Source of the DNA: Clostridium_AD sp050717515
GTDB lineage: Bacteria > Bacillota > Clostridia > Clostridiales > Clostridiaceae
Direction of reading: 5' to 3'
DNA: 64,000 bases
Assembly (NCBI RefSeq): GCF_050717515.1
Contig: NZ_JBOITL010000025.1
Coordinates: 372,001 to 436,000, forward strand
Both the position numbers and the translations under genes were made by a program. The notes beneath the pieces were generated by a model. That model was not told the DNA's origin. It did not search any database and was given only the letters and a program-made list of their open reading frames with translations. Positions within the stretch are counted from its first letter, which is position 1, and every line of letters begins with the position of its first letter. Shown one piece after another: positions 8,845-17,291 of the stretch.

Positions 8845-9447
8845 TTAATAGTGGTTTTTTAGTAATTCATATAAATCTTTAGTTGAATCATCCTTAGGCA
8901 TTTGTAATACAGCCTTTTTACCAGACCATTTAAGTTCTAAACAATAAAGATTTCCCTTGAAAAATACTTTATTAATCCATGAATTCTGTAGATTAACCAT
9001 AGATATATGGACATTAGGGTTTTTAGTATTATCAATTATAAATTTTTCGTTATTAAGGTTTTCTTTAAAGGGTGTAAATATTAATGAGTTGGAATTCAAA
9101 GTAAGAGCACCAAAGGTTGGACCATTAAACTTTTTAAGGTTGCATATTACAGTGATTGCGTTAGTGACTTTTTTATTAGAATTAAATTCACCATTGTTAT
9201 TATCATAGAATTCTAAAATGAATTTTTGGTTTTCTTTGTGAAGTAACTTAGCAGTAAAGAAAGAAGTACCTAAAGAACCAAGGATAATTATAAGCAAAAT
9301 TATTATATAATTTACTATATAGTTGTTTGAAAAGCAATAAGCTAAAGTGCAAAATATTACCTGGAAAATGAAAAGCTTAAACCCAAAATGTTTGAAGTAG
9401 TTATTAAGAAAATTTTCAGTTTCATCTTGTGAGATTGTTATATTCAT
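8845..9447 (-). CDS. Hypothetical membrane protein with two N-terminal helices
   Basis: 200 residues. Two hydrophobic segments lie at about 24-43 and 46-68, followed by a soluble, beta-rich C-terminal domain of about 130 residues. That layout resembles small bacterial PH-domain or YcxB-like membrane proteins, but I cannot confirm the family. ATG 9447 is preceded by AGAAAGGA, a good site. The neighbour on the same strand is the IS remnant; the next upstream minus-strand gene ends at 9614. Function unknown. Confidence 0.7.
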   Translation of the reverse strand: MNITISQDETENFLNNYFKHFGFKLFIFQVIFCTLAYCFSNNYIVNYIIILLIIILGSLGTSFFTAKLLHKENQKFILEFYDNNNGEFNSNKKVTNAITVICNLKKFNGPTFGALTLNSNSLIFTPFKENLNNEKFIIDNTKNPNVHISMVNLQNSWINKVFFKGNLYCLELKWSGKKAVLQMPKDDSTKDLYELLKNHY

Positions 9448-9613
9448 GTAAAATCATCCTTTCTCTTATAAATAATGTTTGTTTAATTATAGAGAATATA
9501 GTTCTTTTTGAAATATGGTTAAAATAATTTTATGTCAATACAATAATAACATATTTTTTAAAACATTACTAATTATTACATGTTGAAACCATTGTTTTAC
9601 TGAGAAATTATTT

Positions 9614-11296
9614 TTATTTAAAAGACCACTTATTTTTATCTTTAATATAATTTCCAGACTTAATTATTTCAGATTTTTTTGCTATTACATAGTCAGTCCC
9701 ACCATGAAGAATCTCATTAATATTAATAATATATTCTGGATTTTGCGCAGTATAAATAATTAAAGCATTATTTGAATTTTGAGGATTTGGCAAAGCGGTT
9801 ATTAATTTTAAATTTGTACCATTATACTCAACATCAGTTTTGATTTTGTCATCTTCAATTTTAAAAGGGAACGAGCTTTTATATTTAGAAAGCCATAGAT
9901 TACCCTCAATTGTGCCATAGGCTAGTATAGTATTTTTAGATAAATCTTGCGTAAGTGCTTTTTTATCTGTAATTATTGTAGCAGATAACTTAAAGGTATC
10001 ATTTACATTTTCAACATCTTTTAAGATGGAATCATTATAAGCTTTATCATTTTCATTTGTAGGAACAATGAAAACTATATTTTTATTATTAAAAGCTGAG
10101 TTTATTGGGCCTTGGAATTTTAAAGTATAAAAGTCATCAGTTAGGTTCTGCTCAGAATAGTTCTTAAACACATTAATAAGTTCTGGATAAAAATCTTCAA
10201 AGGATGCATACTTATCTCTATTTTTCTCGTAATATTCTAATTTTGCACATAATCCATCTATATAATAAAAGCCATTAGTTTTTTCATATCTTAAAGCATT
10301 ATCACCAGCTTGTTTACCTAAGTAAATGTAAGAAAGTCTTGTTGTTACAGCTCTTACTATATGCTCATTAACACAAACTTCCCAATTAGGGTATGCCTTC
10401 TTTGACATAATATCTGCAAGTGGTGTAAAAAGTGAATCGTATTTATTTACTTTCGTTATATTTTTTTCAGTAGTTGGATTTACAAATGAGTGACTGAATT
10501 CATGCCAGCCTATTCCGGACAAAGCTTCCTTTGAATATATAGGCATACTATCTTTTGAGTTATGAGGTCCTAGAAATCCGTATATATCAGAGTTATTATT
10601 TTTAGTTTTTATTTCAGCACCATAGCCACCACTATGGAATAAGGGGGATATTACTAAATTATAACTGTTTTTCTTAAGTCCATAATAATTTTCTAATTCC
10701 TTTGCAAAATCTCTGTCTTGTAATTGTTTTGAGACATTACCTACCAAGTCTTTATAAAATTCCATATGATTATTGTAGAATGTAGAGAAGTCGGATTCTA
10801 CAGCGTAATTACTAAGAGTTAGCATAAAATTTTCAAGAGATTTCTTGCTACCACCGCGACCAATGAGATAATCTGAAAAAGGGGTTTGTTGTTCTAGCTT
10901 GGGTACTTTTGAAACGTACATCATTGTAGCTGGTGGAGCATCATAGGAAAAACCTGAGCGGGATAGTTTTTTAAAAGTATTTATAGCATTATGATTTTTG
11001 TATTTTGAGAAATAGTTCTTCACATCATCTTTATATTTAAAATCAATAGTTGTTAGAGGCTCATAGTTAGAATTTAATTGTACAGATAATAAAAGTTCTA
11101 TACGGGGATCTATCATAATGTTAAAAGTTCCTTTTGAGATTTTTACAGGTTCAAGTTCAGATAATTTAGATAGTTTAGAAAGTTCAGTAGTTGAAGTGGT
11201 TACAGTCTTGTGGTTAGATTTATAAAGCAGGGTGCAACCTAAGATTAACATTAATCCTAGCGATATTATAGTTATTATTGCAGTTTGTCTTTTCAT
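9614..11296 (-). CDS. DUF4932-type metalloprotease-like lipoprotein
   Basis: 560 residues from ATG 11296, which has GGAGGG just upstream; the frame continues further upstream but without a site. The N-terminus is a lipoprotein signal (LMLILGC, Cys about 21), so the protein is probably anchored outside the membrane. A zinc-protease-like HEFSH is at about 265-269, with a candidate third ligand in NEHIVRA (Glu about 311), which matches DUF4932 proteins. The last 160 or so residues form a beta-rich domain that resembles the C-terminus of the secreted M1-like peptidase at 61417-63552. Proteolytic activity is inferred from the motif only. Confidence 0.82.
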   Translation of the reverse strand: MKRQTAIITIISLGLMLILGCTLLYKSNHKTVTTSTTELSKLSKLSELEPVKISKGTFNIMIDPRIELLLSVQLNSNYEPLTTIDFKYKDDVKNYFSKYKNHNAINTFKKLSRSGFSYDAPPATMMYVSKVPKLEQQTPFSDYLIGRGGSKKSLENFMLTLSNYAVESDFSTFYNNHMEFYKDLVGNVSKQLQDRDFAKELENYYGLKKNSYNLVISPLFHSGGYGAEIKTKNNNSDIYGFLGPHNSKDSMPIYSKEALSGIGWHEFSHSFVNPTTEKNITKVNKYDSLFTPLADIMSKKAYPNWEVCVNEHIVRAVTTRLSYIYLGKQAGDNALRYEKTNGFYYIDGLCAKLEYYEKNRDKYASFEDFYPELINVFKNYSEQNLTDDFYTLKFQGPINSAFNNKNIVFIVPTNENDKAYNDSILKDVENVNDTFKLSATIITDKKALTQDLSKNTILAYGTIEGNLWLSKYKSSFPFKIEDDKIKTDVEYNGTNLKLITALPNPQNSNNALIIYTAQNPEYIININEILHGGTDYVIAKKSEIIKSGNYIKDKNKWSFK

Positions 11297-11392
11297 TTTT
11301 AGCCCTCCAAATTTATAGATTAATTTTTTGAAATACATTTTCTTATATATAGACGTAAAAATATATACAAATCCCACGAAAAATTATAAAAT

Positions 11393-11461
11393 TTATAAGT
11401 CTTGTAATGCAAATTCAGAAAGAGTTTTTATATCTGGCTTTAAAGTTCCCACACTTGGCAT
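11393..11461 (-). CDS. Possible 22-residue peptide upstream of DUF4932 gene
   Basis: MPSVGTLKPDIKTLSEFALQ, ending DL, on the minus strand, with GAGATGG just upstream and a TATAAT (11493-11498, minus) about 30 bp before it. It could be a leader peptide or the remnant of a degraded gene. No family is recognised and there is no clear terminator between it and the next gene. Confidence 0.3.
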   Translation of the reverse strand: MPSVGTLKPDIKTLSEFALQDL

Positions 11462-11566
11462 ATAACCATCTCATAGATGTATTCATTACCTTATTATAGC
11501 ATATTATGTAAAAATATATACAATATCACTATTTATGTCTAACATAGCCTTAATTTAAAAAAATAG

Positions 11567-11586
11567 GTGCCACCCACAAGGCGAGT
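11567..11586 (+). repeat. Dispersed repeat, degenerate relative
   Basis: GTGCCACCCAC is intact, but the second half has decayed to AAGGCGAG. It ends about 12 bp before the promoter of the mutS2-like leader. Confidence 0.6.
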
Positions 11587-11597
11587 TTAAAAGCTGG

Positions 11598-11626
11598 TTG
11601 ACAATATATACAAAATGTAATAAAAT
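11598..11626 (+). promoter_or_regulatory. Strong sigma-A promoter of the mutS2-like leader
   Basis: A consensus TTGACA at 11598-11603, 17 bp spacer, TAAAAT at 11621-11626. The start would be near 11633, so the leader before the main gene is about 390 nt. Confidence 0.85.
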
Positions 11627-11669
11627 AGCATTAGATAGATTTTGTTAAAATAAAAGAATGAGGTGCTTT

Positions 11670-11693
11670 ATGAGCGTGTTAGTATCCAAATAG
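11670..11693 (+). CDS. 7-codon leader ORF of the mutS2-like gene
   Basis: MSVLVSK with GAGGTG about 5 bp upstream, about 37 nt from the predicted transcript start. It is followed by a long structured leader and a terminator at 11853-11879. Very short, well-initiated ORFs before a terminator are typical of antibiotic-responsive attenuators (erm, vmlR, lmo0919-type leaders). The peptide itself matches nothing I know. Confidence 0.6.
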   Translation: MSVLVSK

Positions 11694-11810
11694 ATTAAAT
11701 TTTATAATTAAATAAATCTTTGAAAAAGGGTATAGTATACCTTTATTTGTCACGGGTTTATTTGGTAATATCTATGAAGATACAAATCCACAAAGTACCG
11801 TTATAGTAAG

Positions 11811-11834
11811 AAAAGATAGATTGTTCTATCTTTT
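11811..11834 (+). promoter_or_regulatory. Leader hairpin before the attenuator terminator
   Basis: AAAAGATAGA / TCTATCTTTT, a perfect 10 bp stem with a TTGT loop. The AGATAGA sequence also occurs at the predicted 5' end (11633), and TCTATCT recurs at 11938-11944, so alternative pairings are possible. Confidence 0.6.
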
Positions 11835-11852
11835 ATGAAGTTACGTATTTTT

Positions 11853-11879
11853 AGCTGTGGGAGTATCCACGGCTTTTTT
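11853..11879 (+). terminator. Attenuator terminator before mutS2-like gene
   Basis: AGCTGTGG (11853-11860) pairs with CCACGGCT (11867-11874), including one U-G pair, and runs into TTTTTT. It lies 147 bp before the coding start, so transcripts must read through it to express the gene. Confidence 0.8.
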
Positions 11880-12026
11880 GTTTTGCAGATAAATAAAAAT
11901 GTTTGTAAAATGAGTTGTACAGAAAATGGTAATGAAATCTATCTAGGGATTAGTATCTTCATAAAACAAAACAGTTAGCGACATTTCAGCGCTATAGGTG
12001 ATGATTCAATATGAGGAGAGATAAAA

Positions 12027-13934
12027 ATGAATATAAATACTTTTAATAAATTGCAATATAATGAGTTAAAGGAAATTGTAAAGTCTTATTGTGTAAGTGG
12101 ACTCGGAAAAAACCTAATAGATAGATTGGAACCAAGCACCAGTTTAAAAGTTGTGGAGAGTAGGCTTAATGAAACAAGTGAGGGCAGATCTTTGCTAGAT
12201 ACGGTTGGTCACATTCCATTAGAAGGAATATTCAATATAAAAAATATTATTGAGAATATGGAAAAAGGTGCGATATTAGACCCGGAAGAGTTAACAAAAC
12301 TTTGTAACTTTTTAAGAGGCTGTAGAAAAATCAAAGATTTTATGAAGGGCAAAGAGTTTTACGCTCCTACTTTAAGCAGTTATGGGGATTCAATTACAGA
12401 ATTTAAATCCATAGAGGAAGAGATTGAATTTTCTATAAAAGGTAGCTTAGTAGATTCAAATGCTAGTAAGGAGCTTAAAAAAATCAGAAGATATATAGAA
12501 AATGCAGAAAGTAAAATACAAGAACAGTTAGAGAAGTTTTTGAAAAATAGTACTAACAAAGCTTATATACAAGAATTTTTTGTAAGCAAGAGAAATGGTA
12601 GATATACAATTCCTATAAAAGCAGCCTTTAAAAATCATGTGCAAGGGACAATTGTAGAAACCTCATCTAAAGGATGTACAGTATTTATAGAACCCAGTGT
12701 TATATCAAAAAATACAGCAGAGCTGGTAGTATTAAAATCTGAAGAGGCCATGGAAGAATATAAAGTATTATCGCATTTAACTGGATTAGTATTTGATAAT
12801 TCAAAGGAAATTAAAATCAATATAGAAGTAATTGCAGTGTATGATATGATTTTTGCTAAGGCTAAATATAGTAGAGCCATAGAGGGAATAAAGCCTATAA
12901 TTAATGATTATGGATATATAAACATTGCTGGCGGCAAGCATCCACTGTTAAAAGGAAATATAGTACCACTGGACTTCAATATCGGCACAAACTATAGAGC
13001 TTTAATAATAACAGGTCCTAATGCAGGGGGGAAAACTGTAGTCCTAAAAACCGTCGGGCTCTTAACAATAGCTGTACAATCAGGACTTCATATTGCAGCT
13101 GAAAATGGTACTGAAATATCTGTGTTTGAAAAGATATTCGTAGATATTGGAGACGATCAAAGTATAGAGAACTCCTTAAGCACCTTTTCTTCACATGTTA
13201 AAAATTTAGCTGCGATAATTAATAGTAGCAATAAATCTACTTTAGTACTGTGTGATGAGATAGGAAGTGGAACTGAGCCTAATGAGGGGGCTGGGCTTGC
13301 TATTGCAATACTCGAAGAGCTTTATCATAAAGGCTGCATCATAATGGCCACCACTCATTATGGAGAAATTAAAAAGTTTTCTCAAATGCATAGTGACTTT
13401 GAAAATGCAGCAATGCAGTTTGAAAACAATACATTGGAGCCACTGTATAAGTTAATTACAGGTAAATCGGGAGAGAGTAATGCTCTTTGGATCTCTAAAA
13501 AAATGGGTATAAGAGATTCCATTCTTCAAAAAGCAAAAAAGTATGCGGAAGATAAGAATTACAATTTAGATTTAATAAGAGATAGTAAGGTGAAAAAGAA
13601 AAAAGATGAAGAAGACATTAACTGCATAAAAACTTATGAGTATAAGATAGGTGACAAGGTGCTTCTTTTAGAGTATGGTGACTTTGCCATTGTTTATAAG
13701 CCAGTGGACAATTTTAATAATATAACTGTATTATATAAAGATGAATTCCTAGAGGTTAACGAAAAAAGGTTAAAGCTAGAGCTAAAAGCTGAGGAGTTAT
13801 ACCCAACAGATTATGATTTTAATACATTATTTGTAGATTATCAGCAGCGAAAATTAGAAAGAGATATTGAGAGAGGATCTAAGAAGGCATTAAAAAAAAT
13901 TCGAAAGGAAATAAGGAATAGTAAGGAAAATTAA
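12027..13934 (+). CDS. MutS2 paralogue lacking the Smr domain
   Basis: 635 residues. The MutS core and clamp region comes first, then the ABC-type ATPase with Walker A GPNAGGKT (about 330-337) and Walker B LVLCDEIGSGTEP (about 407-417). A KOW-like beta segment (YKIGDKVLLLEYGD) lies near 550, and the protein ends in a basic helix. Canonical MutS2 is about 780 residues and ends in an Smr nuclease domain, which is absent here. B. subtilis MutS2 binds collided ribosomes and splits them through its ATPase. The leader ORF and terminator upstream suggest induction when translation stalls. ATG 12027 has AGGAGAG upstream. A ribosome-rescue role is inference; a DNA recombination role is the alternative. 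Confidence 0.88.
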   Translation: MNINTFNKLQYNELKEIVKSYCVSGLGKNLIDRLEPSTSLKVVESRLNETSEGRSLLDTVGHIPLEGIFNIKNIIENMEKGAILDPEELTKLCNFLRGCRKIKDFMKGKEFYAPTLSSYGDSITEFKSIEEEIEFSIKGSLVDSNASKELKKIRRYIENAESKIQEQLEKFLKNSTNKAYIQEFFVSKRNGRYTIPIKAAFKNHVQGTIVETSSKGCTVFIEPSVISKNTAELVVLKSEEAMEEYKVLSHLTGLVFDNSKEIKINIEVIAVYDMIFAKAKYSRAIEGIKPIINDYGYINIAGGKHPLLKGNIVPLDFNIGTNYRALIITGPNAGGKTVVLKTVGLLTIAVQSGLHIAAENGTEISVFEKIFVDIGDDQSIENSLSTFSSHVKNLAAIINSSNKSTLVLCDEIGSGTEPNEGAGLAIAILEELYHKGCIIMATTHYGEIKKFSQMHSDFENAAMQFENNTLEPLYKLITGKSGESNALWISKKMGIRDSILQKAKKYAEDKNYNLDLIRDSKVKKKKDEEDINCIKTYEYKIGDKVLLLEYGDFAIVYKPVDNFNNITVLYKDEFLEVNEKRLKLELKAEELYPTDYDFNTLFVDYQQRKLERDIERGSKKALKKIRKEIRNSKEN

Positions 13935-14162
13935 AGCAAACATTATAATCTGAGAAACTTTGATGAGTAAGGCTTTCATCTGAAATAGTAAAAAATATTT
14001 TTTTATGCTACAATATCAATATCCATAAATTTAATTATAATCCATAAAATGTTATGGATAATTATAAGGTTGAGCTACATGAGTTATATTATGAAAATTT
14101 AGGTTATATGATATTACTACATTAGAAAAATGGAAATATTTTTAGGAAAAAGGAGAGAAAGC

Positions 14163-15902
14163 ATGATAGCGTTTTTTAAGAAGAAATCTACAATAAGGGT
14201 AACGGTTACTATAGTAATTGCTATTACTTTAAGCATTACTTATCTTAGTTGCAAAAAAACAAAGGACAATTATAAAAATACTCAAGCTAATATAACTAAG
14301 GTGAATAAAGTTTCTAAAGCTAGCAGTATCGCTAAAACAATTAATATTAGCGATTCATTTAAAGTTTTTCAGACAATTAATATGGATGTCAATAATGATG
14401 GATTCATAGATTTAGTTGAACTCTCTAAAGATGGTCCTGATAGTATTTTATTTTCAATTAAGGATGGTAAGGATAACTCAATAATGGGTAAGCTAAAGTT
14501 TTATCAGTATGGAGATAAAACTCTAACTGTAATTCCAGGAGATTTTTATGGGTATAAATCGACTGATTTTTTCATAAAAAGGCCTGGTTATGGATATCCT
14601 GTATCGGAAGATAACTTTTTAATTTCATTTAAAGGTAATGAATTAATTCGTGTACCATTAATTGATACTGAACTTGATAATGGCATTAATATTGACGAAA
14701 ATGTAAATTATGAATTAAAAGACGATGCTATACGATTTTGGTCAAAAAATATAAATTTCAATACAAATATTAAGTTATCACCTAAGCAGATAGAATTATA
14801 TAAGAAAAATGAAAATACAGCAAGAAGAAATATTGGTTTTGGTGAAGCTAATTTAGAACCAAAAGATGTGGATAAAGATGGTGTTTTTGAGCTAGAGTAT
14901 ACTACGGATTTCCACATATCAAAAAGGCAGCAAATTGCAGCTATTACTTCTGTATTTAAATATTTAGACGCAAAATGGAAACTAATATCAGTTCAAATTA
15001 AACCTGCTACTTTAAATAAAGAAGAGAATAATAAAACTGAAAAACCAATAGCAGAAGTAACAGTTTCTAATGTAGAGGAGCTGGTTGATGCCATAGGCTC
15101 TAATAAACATATAAAACTTCGAAAAGGTATATATAATGTTTCAAAAATTAAAGATATGGTATCTAAAAATAAAAAAATCAATTTTGTTCATGAAGAATAT
15201 GGATATGGATATGGATATGGATATGATACTTGTATATTAAAAACGGGAGTCAATTATGTAGATGTAACTGATGGAAAAGAGTTAGCAATTTATGGAGTTA
15301 ATAATCTTACTATTGAGGGGCAGGGAGATGAATACGTACAAATTGTAGCAGAACCAAGAGATTCGTATATTTTTCAATTCAATAATAGTGATAACATAAC
15401 CTTGAAAAACTTAAAAATTGGACATACAATTAAAGATGAAGCATTTATTTGTAATGCTGGTGTTATTAAAGTTATTAACTCACAAAACTTTAATGTTTCT
15501 AATTGCCTTTTATATGGGTGTGGTACAATTGGAATTTATGCCTATGATGTAGATAATCTTAATTTTGATAATTCTATAATAGAAAAGTGCACTATGGGAA
15601 TAATGGATGTAGATAGCTCCACAAATATTAATTTTACCAATAGTAAGCTTAGAAAATCCAAGGAGTATACTATGATTTGTCTAAATGAGTCACAGTCAAT
15701 AAAATTTAGCAATTGTGAAATAGCTGATAACAACGTAATAAGTGGCCGTTTCGCATTTATGTCAGGTTCTAATACTAAAAATGTAGAATTTTTAAAGTGT
15801 AAATTTGAGAGAAATAGTGCTGAAGTATTTATGAATGCTCATTTTAAAGTGGATTTCAAAGGTTGTACTTTTGGAGAGAATAGGTTCGATGGTAAATGGT
15901 AA
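14163..15902 (+). CDS. Surface protein with right-handed beta-helix domain
   Basis: 579 residues from ATG 14163, with AGGAGAG upstream. A hydrophobic signal segment (ITLSITYLSC) ends in a Cys, but the lipobox is imperfect. Two Asp-rich Ca-binding loops follow (DVNNDGFID and DVDKDGVFE), typical of FG-GAP/VCBS-like repeats. The C-terminal 250 residues show the N-rich short-strand periodicity of a parallel beta-helix (NNLTIEGQGD, NSDNITLKNL, NSQNFNVSNC). A YG-repeat (YGYGYGYGYD) is encoded by a hexanucleotide repeat at 15199-15225. It is probably extracellular and may bind or cleave polysaccharide; no catalytic residues can be assigned. Confidence 0.78.
   Translation: MIAFFKKKSTIRVTVTIVIAITLSITYLSCKKTKDNYKNTQANITKVNKVSKASSIAKTINISDSFKVFQTINMDVNNDGFIDLVELSKDGPDSILFSIKDGKDNSIMGKLKFYQYGDKTLTVIPGDFYGYKSTDFFIKRPGYGYPVSEDNFLISFKGNELIRVPLIDTELDNGINIDENVNYELKDDAIRFWSKNINFNTNIKLSPKQIELYKKNENTARRNIGFGEANLEPKDVDKDGVFELEYTTDFHISKRQQIAAITSVFKYLDAKWKLISVQIKPATLNKEENNKTEKPIAEVTVSNVEELVDAIGSNKHIKLRKGIYNVSKIKDMVSKNKKINFVHEEYGYGYGYGYDTCILKTGVNYVDVTDGKELAIYGVNNLTIEGQGDEYVQIVAEPRDSYIFQFNNSDNITLKNLKIGHTIKDEAFICNAGVIKVINSQNFNVSNCLLYGCGTIGIYAYDVDNLNFDNSIIEKCTMGIMDVDSSTNINFTNSKLRKSKEYTMICLNESQSIKFSNCEIADNNVISGRFAFMSGSNTKNVEFLKCKFERNSAEVFMNAHFKVDFKGCTFGENRFDGKW
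15199..15225 (+). repeat. In-frame hexanucleotide repeat (GGATAT)n
   Basis: About four and a half copies of GGATAT inside the beta-helix gene, coding for alternating Tyr-Gly. Copy-number change would alter length without shifting the frame. Confidence 0.8.
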
Positions 15903-15904
15903 GC

Positions 15905-15922
15905 GGCAAGTGAGAACTTGCC
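15905..15922. repeat. Hairpin related to the dispersed repeat
   Basis: GGCAAGT-GAGA-ACTTGCC, a perfect 7 bp stem with a GAGA loop, right after the stop codon and followed by ACTT. It shares the GGCAAGTG/CTTGCCACTT halves of the dispersed repeat. It lies between convergent genes and could act as a terminator. Confidence 0.55.
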
Positions 15923-15946
15923 ACTTCCTATTGTACAAACAATAAT

Positions 15947-16645
15947 TTATGTTTCACTAAAACTTTTACTAATACTTTTTATAAAATAACATATATCTCT
16001 TCCAAAGGCTATTAAAAATATAATTAATAAAAGAATTTTATTCTCATATGGAGTTATAGGTATACTATCTAATTGTTGGAATTTATTCCTGATCATATCC
16101 GACACACTAGAAGCTAAAAATATGCATATAGCTAAAAACACCCAAGAATAATCTTTTTTGTTCTTTCTTTTGAACATTTGATTCCTTCTTATCATAAAGC
16201 TTAGTGGAAACATAACTATAAACATAGGTACAAAGGTGACTATATCCATATAAAACACATCTTGGTTTTTAAAAGAATTATCCCATCCATTTGTAATTAT
16301 ATTAAATATAAACATCATTAAATAGTAAATGAATCCTGTTTGCAAAATAATTTCTATATAATTAAAACATTTGTGAAAAACATTTTTATTGTAGTTTGAC
16401 TCTTCAATTATTGAATCACAAAAGCCTTTGATATCATAACCTATAACTTCACTTGCGAATTTTCCTTCATCTTTTGCTTGGAGCATCATATCTAGTACTT
16501 GTTGAAATATTACTTCTTGTTCTATTTGTCTTAAAGATGAAATTCCAATGTACTCAACAATATCATTGAAATTCTTTAAGTCTCTATAATTCAGCTCATT
16601 TTTGAGTTTGTGTCTTTTAAATATTAATATAAAAGTTCTAATCAT
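15947..16645 (-). CDS. PadR-linked membrane protein (DUF1048-like N-terminus)
   Basis: 232 residues. The first 90 or so are soluble and helical (QVLDMMLQAKDEGKFASEVI, then DIKGFCDSII), a pattern like the DUF1048 proteins found beside PadR regulators. Four hydrophobic segments follow between about 100 and 225. GGGGGAA lies before ATG 16645, and the gene starts 2 bp after the PadR gene, so the two are co-transcribed. Possibly a membrane stress or export component controlled by its PadR partner. Family assignment is tentative. Confidence 0.68.
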   Translation of the reverse strand: MIRTFILIFKRHKLKNELNYRDLKNFNDIVEYIGISSLRQIEQEVIFQQVLDMMLQAKDEGKFASEVIGYDIKGFCDSIIEESNYNKNVFHKCFNYIEIILQTGFIYYLMMFIFNIITNGWDNSFKNQDVFYMDIVTFVPMFIVMFPLSFMIRRNQMFKRKNKKDYSWVFLAICIFLASSVSDMIRNKFQQLDSIPITPYENKILLLIIFLIAFGRDICYFIKSISKSFSET

Positions 16646-16647
16646 AA

Positions 16648-16968
16648 TTATTCCCCCAATACTCTATCTACATTTGTTTTTATGACCTTCCATGAAACAA
16701 CAAAAATTTGGAGCTCCTCTGCTCCTTCATTCGTTAAATAATAATATTTTCGCTTAGGTCCAAAAGGTGAGTTTTTCATAATAGAATATATTAATTTTTT
16801 CTTTTCAAGGCGTATTAGTATAGGATAAACACTCCCCTCTGTTATATCTTTAAAACCATAGTTCATTAACATTTCACATATTTCATATCCGTAAGTTTCA
16901 TTTTCTTTAGTTATTTTTAAAATGCAACCCTCTAATAAACCCTTTAGTATTTGTGTATCGCTTGCCAA
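16648..16968 (-). CDS. PadR-family transcriptional regulator
   Basis: 106 residues. The winged-helix core shows the PadR pattern: LLEGCILKI, YGYEICEML, EGSVYPILIRLEKKKLI and RKYYYLTNEGAEEL. Translation starts at TTG 16968 with AGGTGA about 5 bp upstream. Its promoter (17008-17036, minus) carries palindromic and direct-repeat operator candidates, so autoregulation is likely. The co-transcribed target is the membrane protein downstream. The inducer is unknown. Confidence 0.88.
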   Translation of the reverse strand: MASDTQILKGLLEGCILKITKENETYGYEICEMLMNYGFKDITEGSVYPILIRLEKKKLIYSIMKNSPFGPKRKYYYLTNEGAEELQIFVVSWKVIKTNVDRVLGE

Positions 16969-16977
16969 TTCATCACC

Positions 16978-17036
16978 TACTTTGTATTACATAATAGCTA
17001 TATGTTAATATTATCCTGTGTACTTTGTATTGTCAA
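16978..17036 (-). promoter_or_regulatory. PadR promoter with operator candidates
   Basis: On the minus strand TTGACA (17031-17036), 17 bp, TAATAT (17008-17013). The palindrome ACATA-N7-TATGT lies at 16989-17005, over the start region. The 10 bp direct repeat ATACAAAGTA (minus reading) occurs at 17021-17030, in the spacer, and again at 16978-16987. Both fit PadR autorepression. Confidence 0.72.
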
Positions 17037-17200
17037 GTAGTTAGAGTGATTTATTTGATTTTTAGTAGAATGCCTGATGCTAATATGTTTTAAAAGTTTA
17101 ATTTAGAGGTATGTGTAGTAATGAAACAGAAATGGGCTATATTTTATCAATGGTGCAATGATTATTGAAAAATTTGCCGCGAGGGAGTCACCCGCGTAAT

Positions 17201-17244
17201 AAAAATGCTGCAGAAAGATATTAATATCTTTCTGCAGCATTTTT
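17201..17244 (-). terminator. Terminator of the P-type ATPase gene
   Basis: A perfect 44 bp palindrome (22 bp arms, no spacer), AAAAATGCTGCAGAAAG ... CTTTCTGCAGCATTTTT. It would form a very stable hairpin ending in a T run on both strands. Confidence 0.8.
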
Positions 17245-17246
17245 AA

Positions 17247-17279
17247 CTTGCCACTTGCCACTTGCCACTTGGGTGGCAC
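17247..17279 (-). repeat. Dispersed repeat, expanded copy
   Basis: In plus reading the CTTGCCA half occurs in three tandem units before CTTGGGTGGCAC, so this copy is longer than the others and lacks the CACGTG centre. It sits between the ATPase stop codon and its terminator. Confidence 0.75.
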
Positions 17280-17291
17280 TTAGTGATCTTA

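Noticed and set aside
14037..14065. Inverted repeat TCCATAA/TTATGGA with an AATG loop in the gap before the beta-helix gene
   Set aside because: Short stem, no T tract and no clear promoter around it; could be chance in AT-rich DNA.
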